DNA of 64,000 bases from assembly GCA_031550725.1 (NCBI GenBank), contig JAVBOH010000016.1, positions 40,206 to 104,205 on the forward strand. Reading direction: 5' to 3'. Both the position numbers and the translations under genes were made by a program. The notes under the pieces were generated by a model, which worked only from the letters and a program-made list of their open reading frames with translations, was not told the DNA's origin and searched no databases. This document shows positions 7,650 through 16,360 of this stretch, piece by piece (the stretch's first letter is position 1; each line of letters starts with the position of its first letter). The stretch is from UBA946 sp031550725. Its GTDB lineage: Bacteria > Bacillota > Clostridia > Oscillospirales > Ruminococcaceae.

Positions 7650-8252
7650 CTATATTTCATTACGATTTTCAAGAGCCTTGAATAAAGTAACTTCATCAGC
7701 ATATTCAAGCGTGCCGCCAATAGGAATACCGAAAGCTAAACGTGAGCATTTAATGCCCAAAGGTTTCAATAGCTTAGATATATACATTGCAGTCGCTTCA
7801 CCCTCAACAGTTGGGTTTGTCGCCATAATAACCTCTGCAACATTACCCTTTTGAATTCGGGTCAGCAGCTCTTTAATGCGGATATTATCAGGCGCAATAC
7901 CATCCATCGGTGAAAGCAAGCCATGCAAAACATGATATGTCCCCTTATATTCGTTTGTGCGTTCAAATGCAGATACATCCTTTGGGGTTTCAACAACACA
8001 AATTGTTCCGTCATCACGTCTGTCGTCATCGCATATCGGACAAATTTCACCCTCTGTAAGATTTTGGCATACGGTACAGCATTTTACGGTCTGGTGAGCA
8101 TTTATAATCGCATCAGAAAAAGCTTTAACTTCATCAGCAGACATACTCATAACATGATATGCAAGCCTTTGAGCAGATTTCATACCAATTCCGGGAAGTT
8201 TCGCAAATTGTTCAGCCAGCAAAACAAGCGGCAATGCAGTATTTCCCGCCAT
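7650..8252 (-). CDS. recR: Recombination mediator RecR
   Basis: RecR works with RecF and RecO to load RecA at single-strand gaps. The 200-residue protein has the family order: an N-terminal helix-hairpin-helix (LPGIGMKSAQRLAYH), a four-cysteine zinc motif (CCTVCQNLTEGEICPIC near residues 54-70), a Toprim domain (TICVVETPKDVSAFE) and the C-terminal GIPIGGTLEYADEVTL. The ATG at 8252 follows a strong GGAGG. It is the last gene of the dnaX-ybaB-recR cluster, the common Firmicutes arrangement. A small palindrome at 8295-8323 separates it from ybaB. Confidence 0.97.
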   Translation of the reverse strand: MAGNTALPLVLLAEQFAKLPGIGMKSAQRLAYHVMSMSADEVKAFSDAIINAHQTVKCCTVCQNLTEGEICPICDDDRRDDGTICVVETPKDVSAFERTNEYKGTYHVLHGLLSPMDGIAPDNIRIKELLTRIQKGNVAEVIMATNPTVEGEATAMYISKLLKPLGIKCSRLAFGIPIGGTLEYADEVTLFKALENRNEI

Positions 8253-8294
8253 AAAACTATACCTCCAAAATAAAGTCTTGATGAAATAAAATGC

Positions 8295-8323
8295 AAGGAT
8301 TTCAGCATAATACTAAAATCCTT
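8295..8323. other. Palindrome between ybaB and recR
   Basis: AAGGATTT and AAATCCTT form an 8-bp stem with a 13-base loop. No T run follows, so it is more likely an mRNA structure than a terminator. Confidence 0.35.
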
Positions 8324-8352
8324 ACATAGACAGGTTAATGTATACCTTGTGT

Positions 8353-8700
8353 TTAGAACAAGCCAGGTAGAGAAATACCGCCAGTCAAAACACCCATTTC
8401 GCTTTCTGAAACGTCTTCAATCTGCTTAACAGTGTCGTTGAAAGCACTGATAATAAGGTCCTGAAGCATCTCAATGTCCTCTGGATCAACAACCTCAGGC
8501 TTAATGTTAAGAGAAATAATCTCTTTTTTACCTGACATAACAACTTCAACAGCACCGCCGCCAACAGTAGTGGAAAACTCTCTGCCTTCAATATCCTCCT
8601 GAAGTGTCAAAATCTGACTCTGCATATTCTGAGCCTGCTTAATCATACTCTGTGTATTCTGTGGTCCGCCGCCCATTCCTTTTGGTAATCTTGATTTCAT
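8353..8700 (-). CDS. ybaB: YbaB/EbfC nucleoid-associated protein
   Basis: The 115-residue protein is a YbaB/EbfC dimeric DNA-binding protein. It shows the basic Gly-rich N-terminus (KGMGGGPQNTQSM), a long helix (IKQAQNMQSQI) and the family core GGGAVEVVMSGKKEIISLNI followed by the acidic DPEDIEMLQDLI. Such proteins bind DNA with little sequence preference. The position between dnaX and recR is the conserved one, and the AAGGAG ribosome site supports the start at 8700. Co-transcription with dnaX is likely. Confidence 0.95.
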   Translation of the reverse strand: MKSRLPKGMGGGPQNTQSMIKQAQNMQSQILTLQEDIEGREFSTTVGGGAVEVVMSGKKEIISLNIKPEVVDPEDIEMLQDLIISAFNDTVKQIEDVSESEMGVLTGGISLPGLF

Positions 8701-8814
8701 AATTACTTTGCTCCTTCTATTTAATAGAAATTATATGAGAAACATGTATTTCATACAAACAATATATATGAAATCTACATTTCTTTTGAATATACTAACA
8801 TTTATATCAGTATA

Positions 8815-10425
8815 TTATTTACATTCGGTCGTGATATCATTTTGAACAGCCTTTTCAATAAGACTTTTCATTTTATCACTATTAGCAGCAGTTTGTACGT
8901 TCTCTGTTGTATTTCCAACATATTTTGAACGTATGGAATAAGTATTGCCAGTAACTTTTTTGACTGCCACACTAAGTTTTTCGGCGTTTTCCTTAATTCT
9001 TAAAAGCTGTATAAAGAATGCATTTTCAGCATAAATCAACATATAACCTTGATTTTCAACAGCACGAGAACCATCAAGCGCACCAGTAACAGCAGGACAC
9101 ATTTCCGAAAAAGCCTCAAGTATTTCAGTCCATTTCTGAACTGGCTTAAAATCCTCCAGCTTCATTTTCGACAAATCAGTAACTATATCAGCGTTTGCAG
9201 ACTTAACAGGAGCGGCAGTTTTGGCTTTCTCCTGCGGCACAAATGACGCATTCATAAGCTTTTGCTCTAAGCTAGCAATTTTATTAAGCAGTTCATCATT
9301 ATTCGAAGCAGCCGCCGTCGCAGCAGTTCTTTCCGAACAAAGTTTAATAATGCACATCTCAATCTCGACACGTTTTGCAGACGCTTTAGCAAGACGTTCA
9401 TTTGCAGCCTGAAGAATTTCAAGCTTGTACATAATATCATCAAGCGAAAGCATATCAGCAGTATTCTTTATCATTTCAAGCTCATTAGGCATACAAACGA
9501 TAACATCAGCATTCTGCGGTACAGCCTTAGCCATCATAATATTACGAAACTGTGCAATCAGCTCATCACAAAGCTTTTGCATATCCTTTGACATATCATA
9601 AAGCTTATCAATAACTGTAATTGCCTTTGCTGGATTTTTCTGTGTTACAGCATCAATTATATCAAAAAGATAGTCACGCCCTGCAATTCCAGCCGCATCA
9701 GATACAACCTCAAGTGTTACATGGTCAGAGAAAGCAATACACTGGTCAAGCAGCGAAAGTGCATCTCTCATACCGCCGTCAGCAGTCTTTGCGATAAGCT
9801 CAGCGGCATCACGCTCAAGCGAAATACCCTCGGTATTCGCAACATATAAAAGTCTTTCCGTAATATCAAGCGTTGTTATTCTGCGAAAATCATAACGCTG
9901 ACACCTTGAAAGAATAGTCGGTAAAACCTTGTGAATTTCAGTAGTTGCTAAAATAAATTTGACATGCGGAGGTGGTTCCTCCATAATTTTAAGCAGTGCA
10001 TTGAATGCCTCCTTGGAAAGCATATGCACCTCGTCAATAATATAAATCTTATATTTACAGCGTTCAGGCGTATAAATTGCACCCTCTCGCAGCTCACGAA
10101 CATCATCAACACCATTATTTGATGCAGCATCTATCTCTATAATATCAGACAAAGCATTTTCATCGGCATCTCTACACACAGAGCATTCAAGGCATGGGTT
10201 TCCATTGACAGGATGCTCACAGTTAACAGCCTTTGCAAATATTCTTGCACAAGTAGTCTTACCAGTTCCACGAGAGCCTGTAAAAAGGTAAGCATGGGCA
10301 GTTTTACTATTAATAATCTGATTTTCAAGTGTTGTTGTAATATGTGGCTGTGACACAACATCATCAAAAGTTAAAGGGCGGTATTTTCTGTAAAGTGCTT
10401 TATAACCGTTGTTTTCCTCTTTCAA
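8815..10425 (-). CDS. dnaX: DNA polymerase III subunit gamma/tau
   Basis: DnaX is the clamp-loader ATPase of the replicative polymerase. The 536-residue protein has the Walker A motif GSRGTGKT at residues 50-57, the zinc module (Cys residues in CEHPVNGNPCLECSVC), Walker B with IDEVHML, the sensor-1 stretch LATTEIHK and the arginine-finger region ILSRCQRYDF. The remaining C-terminal part is about 170 residues, shorter than in E. coli tau, as usual in Firmicutes. No obvious frameshift signal for a gamma product is visible. It is followed by ybaB and recR and preceded by a TPR gene and the SRP RNA. Confidence 0.97.
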   Translation of the reverse strand: MKEENNGYKALYRKYRPLTFDDVVSQPHITTTLENQIINSKTAHAYLFTGSRGTGKTTCARIFAKAVNCEHPVNGNPCLECSVCRDADENALSDIIEIDAASNNGVDDVRELREGAIYTPERCKYKIYIIDEVHMLSKEAFNALLKIMEEPPPHVKFILATTEIHKVLPTILSRCQRYDFRRITTLDITERLLYVANTEGISLERDAAELIAKTADGGMRDALSLLDQCIAFSDHVTLEVVSDAAGIAGRDYLFDIIDAVTQKNPAKAITVIDKLYDMSKDMQKLCDELIAQFRNIMMAKAVPQNADVIVCMPNELEMIKNTADMLSLDDIMYKLEILQAANERLAKASAKRVEIEMCIIKLCSERTAATAAASNNDELLNKIASLEQKLMNASFVPQEKAKTAAPVKSANADIVTDLSKMKLEDFKPVQKWTEILEAFSEMCPAVTGALDGSRAVENQGYMLIYAENAFFIQLLRIKENAEKLSVAVKKVTGNTYSIRSKYVGNTTENVQTAANSDKMKSLIEKAVQNDITTECK

Positions 10426-10491
10426 ATCAGTTCACATCCTTATAGTAATGCATAATTCACAATATACAGTTCACAGTTTATAGTTAATGAA

Positions 10492-11397
10492 TTATTCATC
10501 ATATTCATCGTCATCAGCTTTATCATTAATACGCATATTATTGTCAATTTTATCAAGAATTCCGTTAGCTTCTGCAATTTTGCAATAATAGCGCTTAAAT
10601 CCATCAATATCATCCATATTATTTATAAGCGCACGTCCAAAATACTCACGGCTCTTGTCAACATCATTCATCTGCAAACAAGCAAGCGAGCACCCACCGA
10701 GTGCAAAAGCATAATTCATGCCTTTTGATACTGACTTGTTGAACATATCAAACGCCTTTTCAGGCATATTTCCCTTTAGATAGGCCATACCCATATCAGT
10801 TATAACATAGTCCATATAAGTGTCTTTATTAAGCAGGGCTTCATAATACTCAACAGCCTCGTTATAACACCCTGTGTTTGTATAACATCTGCCAACCATT
10901 ATATAAATATCATCAATATTAATACCAAGCTCAATTGACTGGGTATAATATTTTGCGGCATTAGTAGGATAACCCATCAAATGATATGTACGTCCATGAA
11001 AATAGCACAGAACAGCTTTCCATGAATCCTTTAGCTTAAAATCCTGTAAGCCGCTGAAAATTTCTAAAGCGGTGTTAAAATCATTTTTATGAAGTGCCGA
11101 AACACCCTTGTGAAATAAGCGTGAATCACGCAATATAGTATTGAATGTTTTTCCGATAACCCTTGTATCAAAAGGATAGTCAGCGGCATCATTAATGCAT
11201 TTTCCAAGTGCCATGGCGGCAGTAACCAAAACAGCAAAACCACTGCAAACCAAGCTATATATCATTATAACTCTAAGTCCGTCAGCATCATTCCAAAAGC
11301 AGACAAGTGCTGTAATTATGAATGAAATTATCATTACAGCCACAACTATCACTGTATATTTCATGTGATGTGCAAAATATCTCAAAAAACTTTTCAT
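10492..11397 (-). CDS. Membrane-anchored TPR protein
   Basis: The start is taken at 11397 (MKSFLRYFAHHMKYTV). A further-upstream ATG at 11502 would run the gene through the SRP RNA and is rejected. The product has two transmembrane helices in residues 13-70, then a cytoplasmic region with tandem tetratricopeptide repeats: LHKNDFNTALEIFSG, YHLMGYPTNAAKYY, YTNTGCYNEAVEYYEALL, YLKGNMPEKAFDMF and LQMNDVDKSREYF. TPR proteins act as scaffolds; no partner can be named. The tail is acidic. Position between SRP RNA and dnaX suggests passive co-transcription. Confidence 0.8.
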   Translation of the reverse strand: MKSFLRYFAHHMKYTVIVVAVMIISFIITALVCFWNDADGLRVIMIYSLVCSGFAVLVTAAMALGKCINDAADYPFDTRVIGKTFNTILRDSRLFHKGVSALHKNDFNTALEIFSGLQDFKLKDSWKAVLCYFHGRTYHLMGYPTNAAKYYTQSIELGINIDDIYIMVGRCYTNTGCYNEAVEYYEALLNKDTYMDYVITDMGMAYLKGNMPEKAFDMFNKSVSKGMNYAFALGGCSLACLQMNDVDKSREYFGRALINNMDDIDGFKRYYCKIAEANGILDKIDNNMRINDKADDDEYDE

Positions 11398-11424
11398 AAA
11401 TAATCGTCCCAAAATTATACAAAA

Positions 11425-11550
11425 ATCCGATGCATAGGTGTGCAGGCTGACTGCGGCACACAAAACGATCCGCTTAATGCTGCTCGGTTCCCCGCCTGAC
11501 ATGGTTCACGGTGTTCTATTGCACAGGGCCCGCACACCTATACATCGGAT
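11425..11550 (-). ncRNA. ffs: Signal recognition particle RNA, bacterial small type
   Basis: The two ends pair over ~18 bases (CCGATGTATAGGTGTGC with GCACACCTATGCATCGG). The conserved Ffh-binding domain is visible as ATGTCAGGCGGGGAACCGAGC followed by AGCATTAAGCGGATCG on the minus strand, with a GGAA tetraloop. Its position upstream of dnaX is the usual Firmicutes context. A sigma-A promoter is at 11582-11610. Exact ends are inferred from the closing stem. Confidence 0.92.
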
Positions 11551-11581
11551 TGTATTTAATCCAATTTCGTAAGTATTTAAT

Positions 11582-11610
11582 ATTATACCACATTTCTTAG
11601 CGTTTTGCAA
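11582..11610 (-). promoter_or_regulatory. Promoter of SRP RNA and dnaX cluster
   Basis: On the minus strand TTGCAA (11605-11610) and TATAAT (11582-11587) are separated by 17 bases. The predicted RNA start is about 25 bases before the mature SRP RNA. Confidence 0.8.
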
Positions 11611-11658
11611 GAGGTTATTATAAATTTAATTCATAATTCATAATTACTATATCTATAA

Positions 11659-11690
11659 AGACTGCCATACAAAAAATCGTACAGCAGTCC
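11659..11690 (-). terminator. aspS operon terminator
   Basis: GACTGC and GCAGTC form the base of a hairpin with TAC/GTA higher up and a mismatched pair between. It is just past the aspS stop codon, with a T-rich run on the minus strand. Confidence 0.6.
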
Positions 11691-11705
11691 TATTATTATA
11701 TAAAT

Positions 11706-13475
11706 TTATTCACCTTTAATCTGAATACCAAGAACATCCAAACTTTCCTTATCGACATCAGCAGGACAAGCGGACATAAGCTCGGATGCATTCTGCACCT
11801 TAGGGAACGCAGTAACATCACGAAGATTATCAGCACCGCAGATAATCATTGCAAGTCTGTCAAGTCCGATACCCATACCGCCGTGTGGAGCAGCACCATA
11901 TTTATATGCATCAACAAGGAAACCAAACTTAGCCTCGATTTCTTCATCAGTAAGACCCAAAGCTTTGAACATTTTCTGCTGAAGCTCATAGTCATTGATA
12001 CGGATTGAACCGCTTGAAAGCTCTGTCCCGTTCAAAACAAGGTCATAGGCCTTTGCAAAAACCTTAGCAGGATCGCTTTCCAAGTACTCAAGACACTCGT
12101 CCATAGGCATTGTGAACGGATGATGCATTGCAAGCCAGTTGCCGCTTTCTTCATCATATTCAAAGAATGGGAACTCTGTAATCCAAAGGAAATTAAAGCC
12201 CTCTGGAATGATATCAAGCTGTTTTGCAACCTTTAGACGAAGTGAGCCAAGTGTTGAAAGGGTTGTGCTGTTTTTATCAGCAACGATGAAAACAACATCA
12301 CCCTTTTCTGCGCCAACAGCATTAAGGATAGCAGAAAGCTCACCCTCTGCCATGAATTTACCGAATGAACAATTAGGTTCATCTTCAACCCAACGCACAT
12401 AAGCAAGTCCCTTTGCACCGATACCACGAACATATTCGATAAGCTTGTCTATTTCCTTACGAGTTAGTGCTGCAGCAGCATTTTTAGCAACAATCGCACG
12501 AACAGAGCCACCAGCTTCGATAGCGGAGGTAAACACGCTAAATCCGCATGACTTAACCATCTCGGAAATGTTCTGTATCTTCATATCAAAACGTGTATCA
12601 GGCTTATCAGAGCCATACATTTCCATAGCGTCAGTATATTTCAAGCGAGGTAGTGGAAGTGGAATTTCAACATTTAACAATTCCTCGAAAAGACGATGGA
12701 TAAAGCCCTCGTTCATTTCCATGATATCATCAACATCAACAAATGACATTTCAAGGTCAATCTGTGTAAATTCTGGCTGACGGTCAGCACGCAAGTCCTC
12801 ATCACGAAAACATCTTGCAAGCTGAATATAACGGTCATAACCTGAAACCATCAAAAGCTGCTTGTAAATCTGTGGTGACTGTGGCAAAGCATAGAACTTA
12901 CCCTGATGAATTCTTGATGGAACAAGGTAATCTCTTGCACCCTCAGGAGTTGACTTAATCATCATAGGTGTTTCAATCTCGATAAAACCATTCTCATAAT
13001 AATAATCACGAGCAACCTTAGCGATTTTACTTCTCATGATTATATTATCCTGCAAAGGTTTTCTTCTTAGGTCAAGATAACGATATTTTAGTCTTAGCTC
13101 TTCATTTGTGTTTGAGTTATCAACAATTTCAAACGGCGGGGTTTCAGATTTTGCAAGAATACGCAAATCATCAACGATAATCTCGATATTACCAGTCTTA
13201 ATTTCAGTATTTTTACTCTCACGCTCACGAACAACACCCTTTGCCATCAAAACATATTCAGAGTGACAGCTTGATGCCTTTTCAAAAACAGTACGGTCAG
13301 TAGCATCGTTAAACGCAAGCTGTACAATTCCTGTACGGTCACGCAAATCAATAAAAATCAAGTTTCCAAGGTTACGGATTTTCTGCACATAACCGCCGAC
13401 AGTAACGGAATTTCCGATACCCTCAACATCTCCGCAATAATGTGTACGCTTTAAGCCTTTCATATTATCAGCCAT
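11706..13475 (-). CDS. aspS: Aspartyl-tRNA synthetase
   Basis: AspRS charges tRNA-Asp. The protein (589 residues from MADNMKGLKRTHYCG) has the bacterial layout: an N-terminal OB anticodon-binding fold (residues 1-105), class II motif 1, the aspartate signature QSPQIYKQLLM, motif 2 FRDEDLRADRQPEFTQ, the bacterial GAD insertion, and motif 3 GIGLDRLAM. The ATG at 13475 is chosen over one three codons upstream because the AAAGGA ribosome site overlaps the earlier codon. It follows hisS by about 35 bases and is controlled with it by the T-box leader. Whether it also charges tRNA-Asn cannot be decided here. Confidence 0.97.
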   Translation of the reverse strand: MADNMKGLKRTHYCGDVEGIGNSVTVGGYVQKIRNLGNLIFIDLRDRTGIVQLAFNDATDRTVFEKASSCHSEYVLMAKGVVRERESKNTEIKTGNIEIIVDDLRILAKSETPPFEIVDNSNTNEELRLKYRYLDLRRKPLQDNIIMRSKIAKVARDYYYENGFIEIETPMMIKSTPEGARDYLVPSRIHQGKFYALPQSPQIYKQLLMVSGYDRYIQLARCFRDEDLRADRQPEFTQIDLEMSFVDVDDIMEMNEGFIHRLFEELLNVEIPLPLPRLKYTDAMEMYGSDKPDTRFDMKIQNISEMVKSCGFSVFTSAIEAGGSVRAIVAKNAAAALTRKEIDKLIEYVRGIGAKGLAYVRWVEDEPNCSFGKFMAEGELSAILNAVGAEKGDVVFIVADKNSTTLSTLGSLRLKVAKQLDIIPEGFNFLWITEFPFFEYDEESGNWLAMHHPFTMPMDECLEYLESDPAKVFAKAYDLVLNGTELSSGSIRINDYELQQKMFKALGLTDEEIEAKFGFLVDAYKYGAAPHGGMGIGLDRLAMIICGADNLRDVTAFPKVQNASELMSACPADVDKESLDVLGIQIKGE

Positions 13476-13510
13476 AATAAACATCCTTTCAAAATTTAGC
13501 TCTATATTTT

Positions 13511-14821
13511 TTATAGTTTAAAATCATCTGGTAAATCTGCTAGCATATCAGCAACATTTACGCTTGAAAATGCATCAAGAAAATTATCATCAAGCTTAAT
13601 ATCAAGCTGTTCGCCAGTCTGCATATTTTTAAGCTTAGCAGAGCAAGTTTCAAGCTCATTATCACCAAGCACCATTGTGTATGCCGCACCGATTTTGTCT
13701 GCATACTTCATCTGTGCCTTTAATCCTCTGTCCATGACATCATATTCAGCACACAAACCATCATCACGCAAAATTTTTGAAATCACAACAGCCTTTTCAA
13801 GCGCCTTTTCACCCATCGATGCGATATAAAGGTCGCACTGACGAGGTTTAATGAAGTCACACCCCTGATTTTGCATTGTCATGATAAGACGCTCGATACC
13901 CATTGCAAAGCCTAAAGCAGGGGTTGGTTTACCTCCCATAAGCTCAATCATGCCGTCATAACGACCACCGCCGCAAACAGTACCCTGCGCACCGATATCG
14001 GTAGTGATAAACTCAAAAACAGTCTTTGTATAATAATCAAGTCCACGGACAATCTTCGGATTAATCTTGTAATCAATGTTCATAGCATCAAGATTAGCCT
14101 TTAGCTTAGTGAAATGAGTATCACATTCCTCGCAAAGAAAATCGAGTATAACAGGAGCATTTTCAGCGATACCGCTGCAAACAGGACTTTTGCAGTCAAG
14201 AATACGCATAGGATTTTTTTCAAGACGTCCAAGACAAGTTTCACAAAGCTCACCCTTGCGGCTCTCAAAATAAGCTTTCAAAGCCTCATGATACTTCGCT
14301 CGGCAAGTCGGACAGCCAATTGAATTGATATACAAATCAACATTTTTAAGTCCTAACCTATCGATAAATGATTTTGCAAGCGCAATAACATCAGCATCAG
14401 CGCATGGTGATGCGGAGCCATACATTTCCAAGCCAAACTGGTGGAATTCTCGCAAACGTCCTGCCTGTGGCTTTTCATAACGAAAGCATGGTATGATATA
14501 GTATACCTTTTGCGGCAATGCTTCATTCAGCAAGCCATTTTCAATCGCAGCACGAGCAGCACCTGCTGTACCCTCAGGACGAAGTGTAATCGATCGATCA
14601 CCCTTGTCAAGAAAAGTGTACATCTCCTTTTGAACAACATCAGTTGTATCACCCACACTTCTTGTAAAAAGCTCCGTATGCTCAAAAACAGGGAAACGAA
14701 TTTCCTTAAATCCATAACATTCAGCCGTTTCAGCGGCAAGCTTTTCAACAGTGTGCCACTTGTAAATATCATTTGGCAGCGCATCCTGCGTACCCTTTGG
14801 TCTTTGTGTTAATAGTGCCAT
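13511..14821 (-). CDS. hisS: Histidyl-tRNA synthetase
   Basis: HisRS charges tRNA-His. The protein (436 residues from MALLTQRPKGTQD) carries the class II core with RPKGTQD, motif 2 FRYEKPQAGRLREFHQ, the HisRS loops RGLDYYTKTVFEF and GGGRYDGMIE, motif 3 ALGFAMGIERL, and a C-terminal anticodon-binding domain. The insertion domain contains a Cys-rich stretch (CPTCRAKY, CETCLG). The in-frame TTG three codons upstream is rejected; the ATG at 14821 sits at the right distance from GAAAGGA. It lies between a small membrane protein and aspS, downstream of the T-box. Confidence 0.97.
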   Translation of the reverse strand: MALLTQRPKGTQDALPNDIYKWHTVEKLAAETAECYGFKEIRFPVFEHTELFTRSVGDTTDVVQKEMYTFLDKGDRSITLRPEGTAGAARAAIENGLLNEALPQKVYYIIPCFRYEKPQAGRLREFHQFGLEMYGSASPCADADVIALAKSFIDRLGLKNVDLYINSIGCPTCRAKYHEALKAYFESRKGELCETCLGRLEKNPMRILDCKSPVCSGIAENAPVILDFLCEECDTHFTKLKANLDAMNIDYKINPKIVRGLDYYTKTVFEFITTDIGAQGTVCGGGRYDGMIELMGGKPTPALGFAMGIERLIMTMQNQGCDFIKPRQCDLYIASMGEKALEKAVVISKILRDDGLCAEYDVMDRGLKAQMKYADKIGAAYTMVLGDNELETCSAKLKNMQTGEQLDIKLDDNFLDAFSSVNVADMLADLPDDFKL

Positions 14822-14848
14822 ATATATCAAATCCTTTCAAAAATAGTT

Positions 14849-15535
14849 TTATCCGCCCATACTACAACAATCAGGTGCTTTCGACCATATTTCCTGCACC
14901 TGCTGTTCAGTAAATTGATTTTTTATATCACTCTCATAATCCATAAGTTCGATATTTCGAGCAAATCTCATTAACTCAATTGCAGAATCAAAATCGCAAT
15001 ATGATGACATTTTAAGATATATAATATCCATGTCAAAAGAGTTATTATAAGCAAGGTCATATCTGTCTGTCAGATAAATAAGCCTGTTAAGCTTAAAATC
15101 TGTATCACTATTCCCATTCTTATTAACAACACCACTATAATAATAAAACTCACGCTCATAATCTAGATATTCATCAGTTTTCGAGGCAACCCAAACCTTA
15201 CTTTGCAGTTCATGGACAAAAAAGTCGGGGTGAGTGTTAATATAATCTTCAACAGCAAGCTTGCATTTATATGCATACTCAAAATAACTTCCTGTTTCAT
15301 AAAAAGTCACCTTTAGTATGTTATCCTCAGGCTCATATTTTACATTCATTTCACTAAGGTAACGATTGTATTCATCTTTTAATGTCTTTTTAAGCTCTGC
15401 ACATTTCAGTTCATATTGGTATTCATCACTCTGAATATATTCCATTCTTCTTGGTATTATAATCACTGCGAGAAAAGCCACAACAGCAACAATTACAATC
15501 AAAATCCCGAGTAAAATCTTATACTTCTTTGCCAT
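14849..15535 (-). CDS. Membrane-anchored protein of unknown function, first gene of the hisS-aspS operon
   Basis: The 228-residue protein starts at MAKKYKILL, with AGGAGAG before it. An upstream in-frame ATG at 15571 lies inside the T-box terminator and is rejected. Residues 5-28 form one transmembrane helix; the rest is a charged, probably extracytoplasmic domain rich in Tyr, Asp and Glu, ending in a CCSMGG tail. I do not recognise a family. It is the first gene after the T-box, so its expression should follow tRNA-Asp/tRNA-His charging, an unusual position for a membrane protein. Confidence 0.75.
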   Translation of the reverse strand: MAKKYKILLGILIVIVAVVAFLAVIIIPRRMEYIQSDEYQYELKCAELKKTLKDEYNRYLSEMNVKYEPEDNILKVTFYETGSYFEYAYKCKLAVEDYINTHPDFFVHELQSKVWVASKTDEYLDYEREFYYYSGVVNKNGNSDTDFKLNRLIYLTDRYDLAYNNSFDMDIIYLKMSSYCDFDSAIELMRFARNIELMDYESDIKNQFTEQQVQEIWSKAPDCCSMGG

Positions 15536-15557
15536 TGTCACTCTCCTAACAAAAACA

Positions 15558-15833
15558 AAAAAGCCGTCCATTGTAAAAAATTACAAGGGACGACTATAAC
15601 GTCGTGGTACCACCCAAATTCGACAAGCGCACAAACGCACTTATCCTCAAATTCCTTAACGCAGAAAAAACACGGCTGTCCTTTTAGATGAATAATAATT
15701 ACATCCTACTCCGAACAGCAGCTCAAAGGTGTCCTTCATAAACCTGTAAGCATAGACAGTCGCACCAAACCTGCCCTCTCTAAAATGCTCAAAAGGTTAC
15801 TACTCTCCTTTTCATAGCCATTAAATTAATAAC
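15558..15833 (-). promoter_or_regulatory. T-box leader of the hisS-aspS operon
   Basis: The hallmark T-box sequence GGGTGGTACCACG is at 15603-15615 on the minus strand. It is followed by a terminator at 15558-15590 (GTCGTCC...TTGTAA with TTACAA...GGACGGC and TTTTTT). The upstream part has an AGAGAG box and a stem I. Its specifier stretch, just before TTTGAGCTG, reads GGACACC: it contains GAC (Asp, 15731-15733) and, overlapping by one base, CAC (His, 15729-15731). Uncharged tRNA binding should favour the antiterminator. The downstream aspS and hisS genes match both codons. Confidence 0.9.
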
Positions 15834-15839
15834 ACATAC

Positions 15840-15868
15840 ATTATACAACAAAAAAGCTCGCCTGTCAA
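15840..15868 (-). promoter_or_regulatory. Promoter of the T-box operon
   Basis: On the minus strand a perfect TTGACA (15863-15868) is 17 bases from a perfect TATAAT (15840-15845). Confidence 0.88.
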
Positions 15869-15906
15869 GCAGTAAATCTGCACGCAATAATTTCACAAAG
15901 TAAAAT

Positions 15907-16311
15907 TTATCCCGCTGGATTAACAATAGTTCTCCAGTCAAGGTCGCCTCTTTCAAGTGCGTGAATAAGCGCCTCGGCAGTCGCTATATTTGTAGCCACG
16001 GGAATATTGTGAACATCGCAAAGACGAAGTAAATTCATCTCATTAGGTTCATGCGGCTTTGGTGAAAGCGGATCTCTGAAAAATAACAGCAAATCTATCT
16101 CATTGCAGGAAATTCTAGCACTAATCTGCTGATCTCCGCCCTGTGAACCGCTGAGGTAACGCTGTATATTTAATCCTGTTGCCTGAGCAACCTGCTTTCC
16201 TGTTGTTCCTGTCGCACATATATTATTTCGTGACAAAATGCCGCAATATGCTATACAAAACTGCACCATCAGCTCCTTTTTGGAATCATGTGCAATTAAG
16301 GCAATATTCAT
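15907..16311 (-). CDS. mgsA: Methylglyoxal synthase
   Basis: MgsA converts dihydroxyacetone phosphate to methylglyoxal and phosphate, a bypass used when sugar phosphates pile up. The 134-residue protein carries the family signatures: ALIAHDSKKELM at the start, the phosphate loop ATGTTGKQ, SGSQGGDQQI and FFRDPLSPKPHEPN with the catalytic Asp residues, then VPVATNIATAEALI. It lies 50 bp downstream of minD and is the last gene of the group running from mreC. The leader promoter of the next operon begins directly after it. Confidence 0.96.
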   Translation of the reverse strand: MNIALIAHDSKKELMVQFCIAYCGILSRNNICATGTTGKQVAQATGLNIQRYLSGSQGGDQQISARISCNEIDLLLFFRDPLSPKPHEPNEMNLLRLCDVHNIPVATNIATAEALIHALERGDLDWRTIVNPAG

Positions 16312-16360
16312 TTTATCTCATCCCTTTCCTATTTTATGTAGAAAAAATTATGTTATATCC

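Noticed and set aside
8815..10425. Programmed frameshift in dnaX giving a gamma product
   Set aside because: No A-rich slippery heptamer with a following hairpin was found at the expected place.
11397..11502. Longer start for the TPR gene at 11502
   Set aside because: It would run through the SRP RNA. The ATG at 11397 starts a typical membrane helix.
15536..15571. Longer start for the membrane protein before hisS
   Set aside because: The extra codons lie in the T-box terminator, and AGGAGAG lies before the later ATG.
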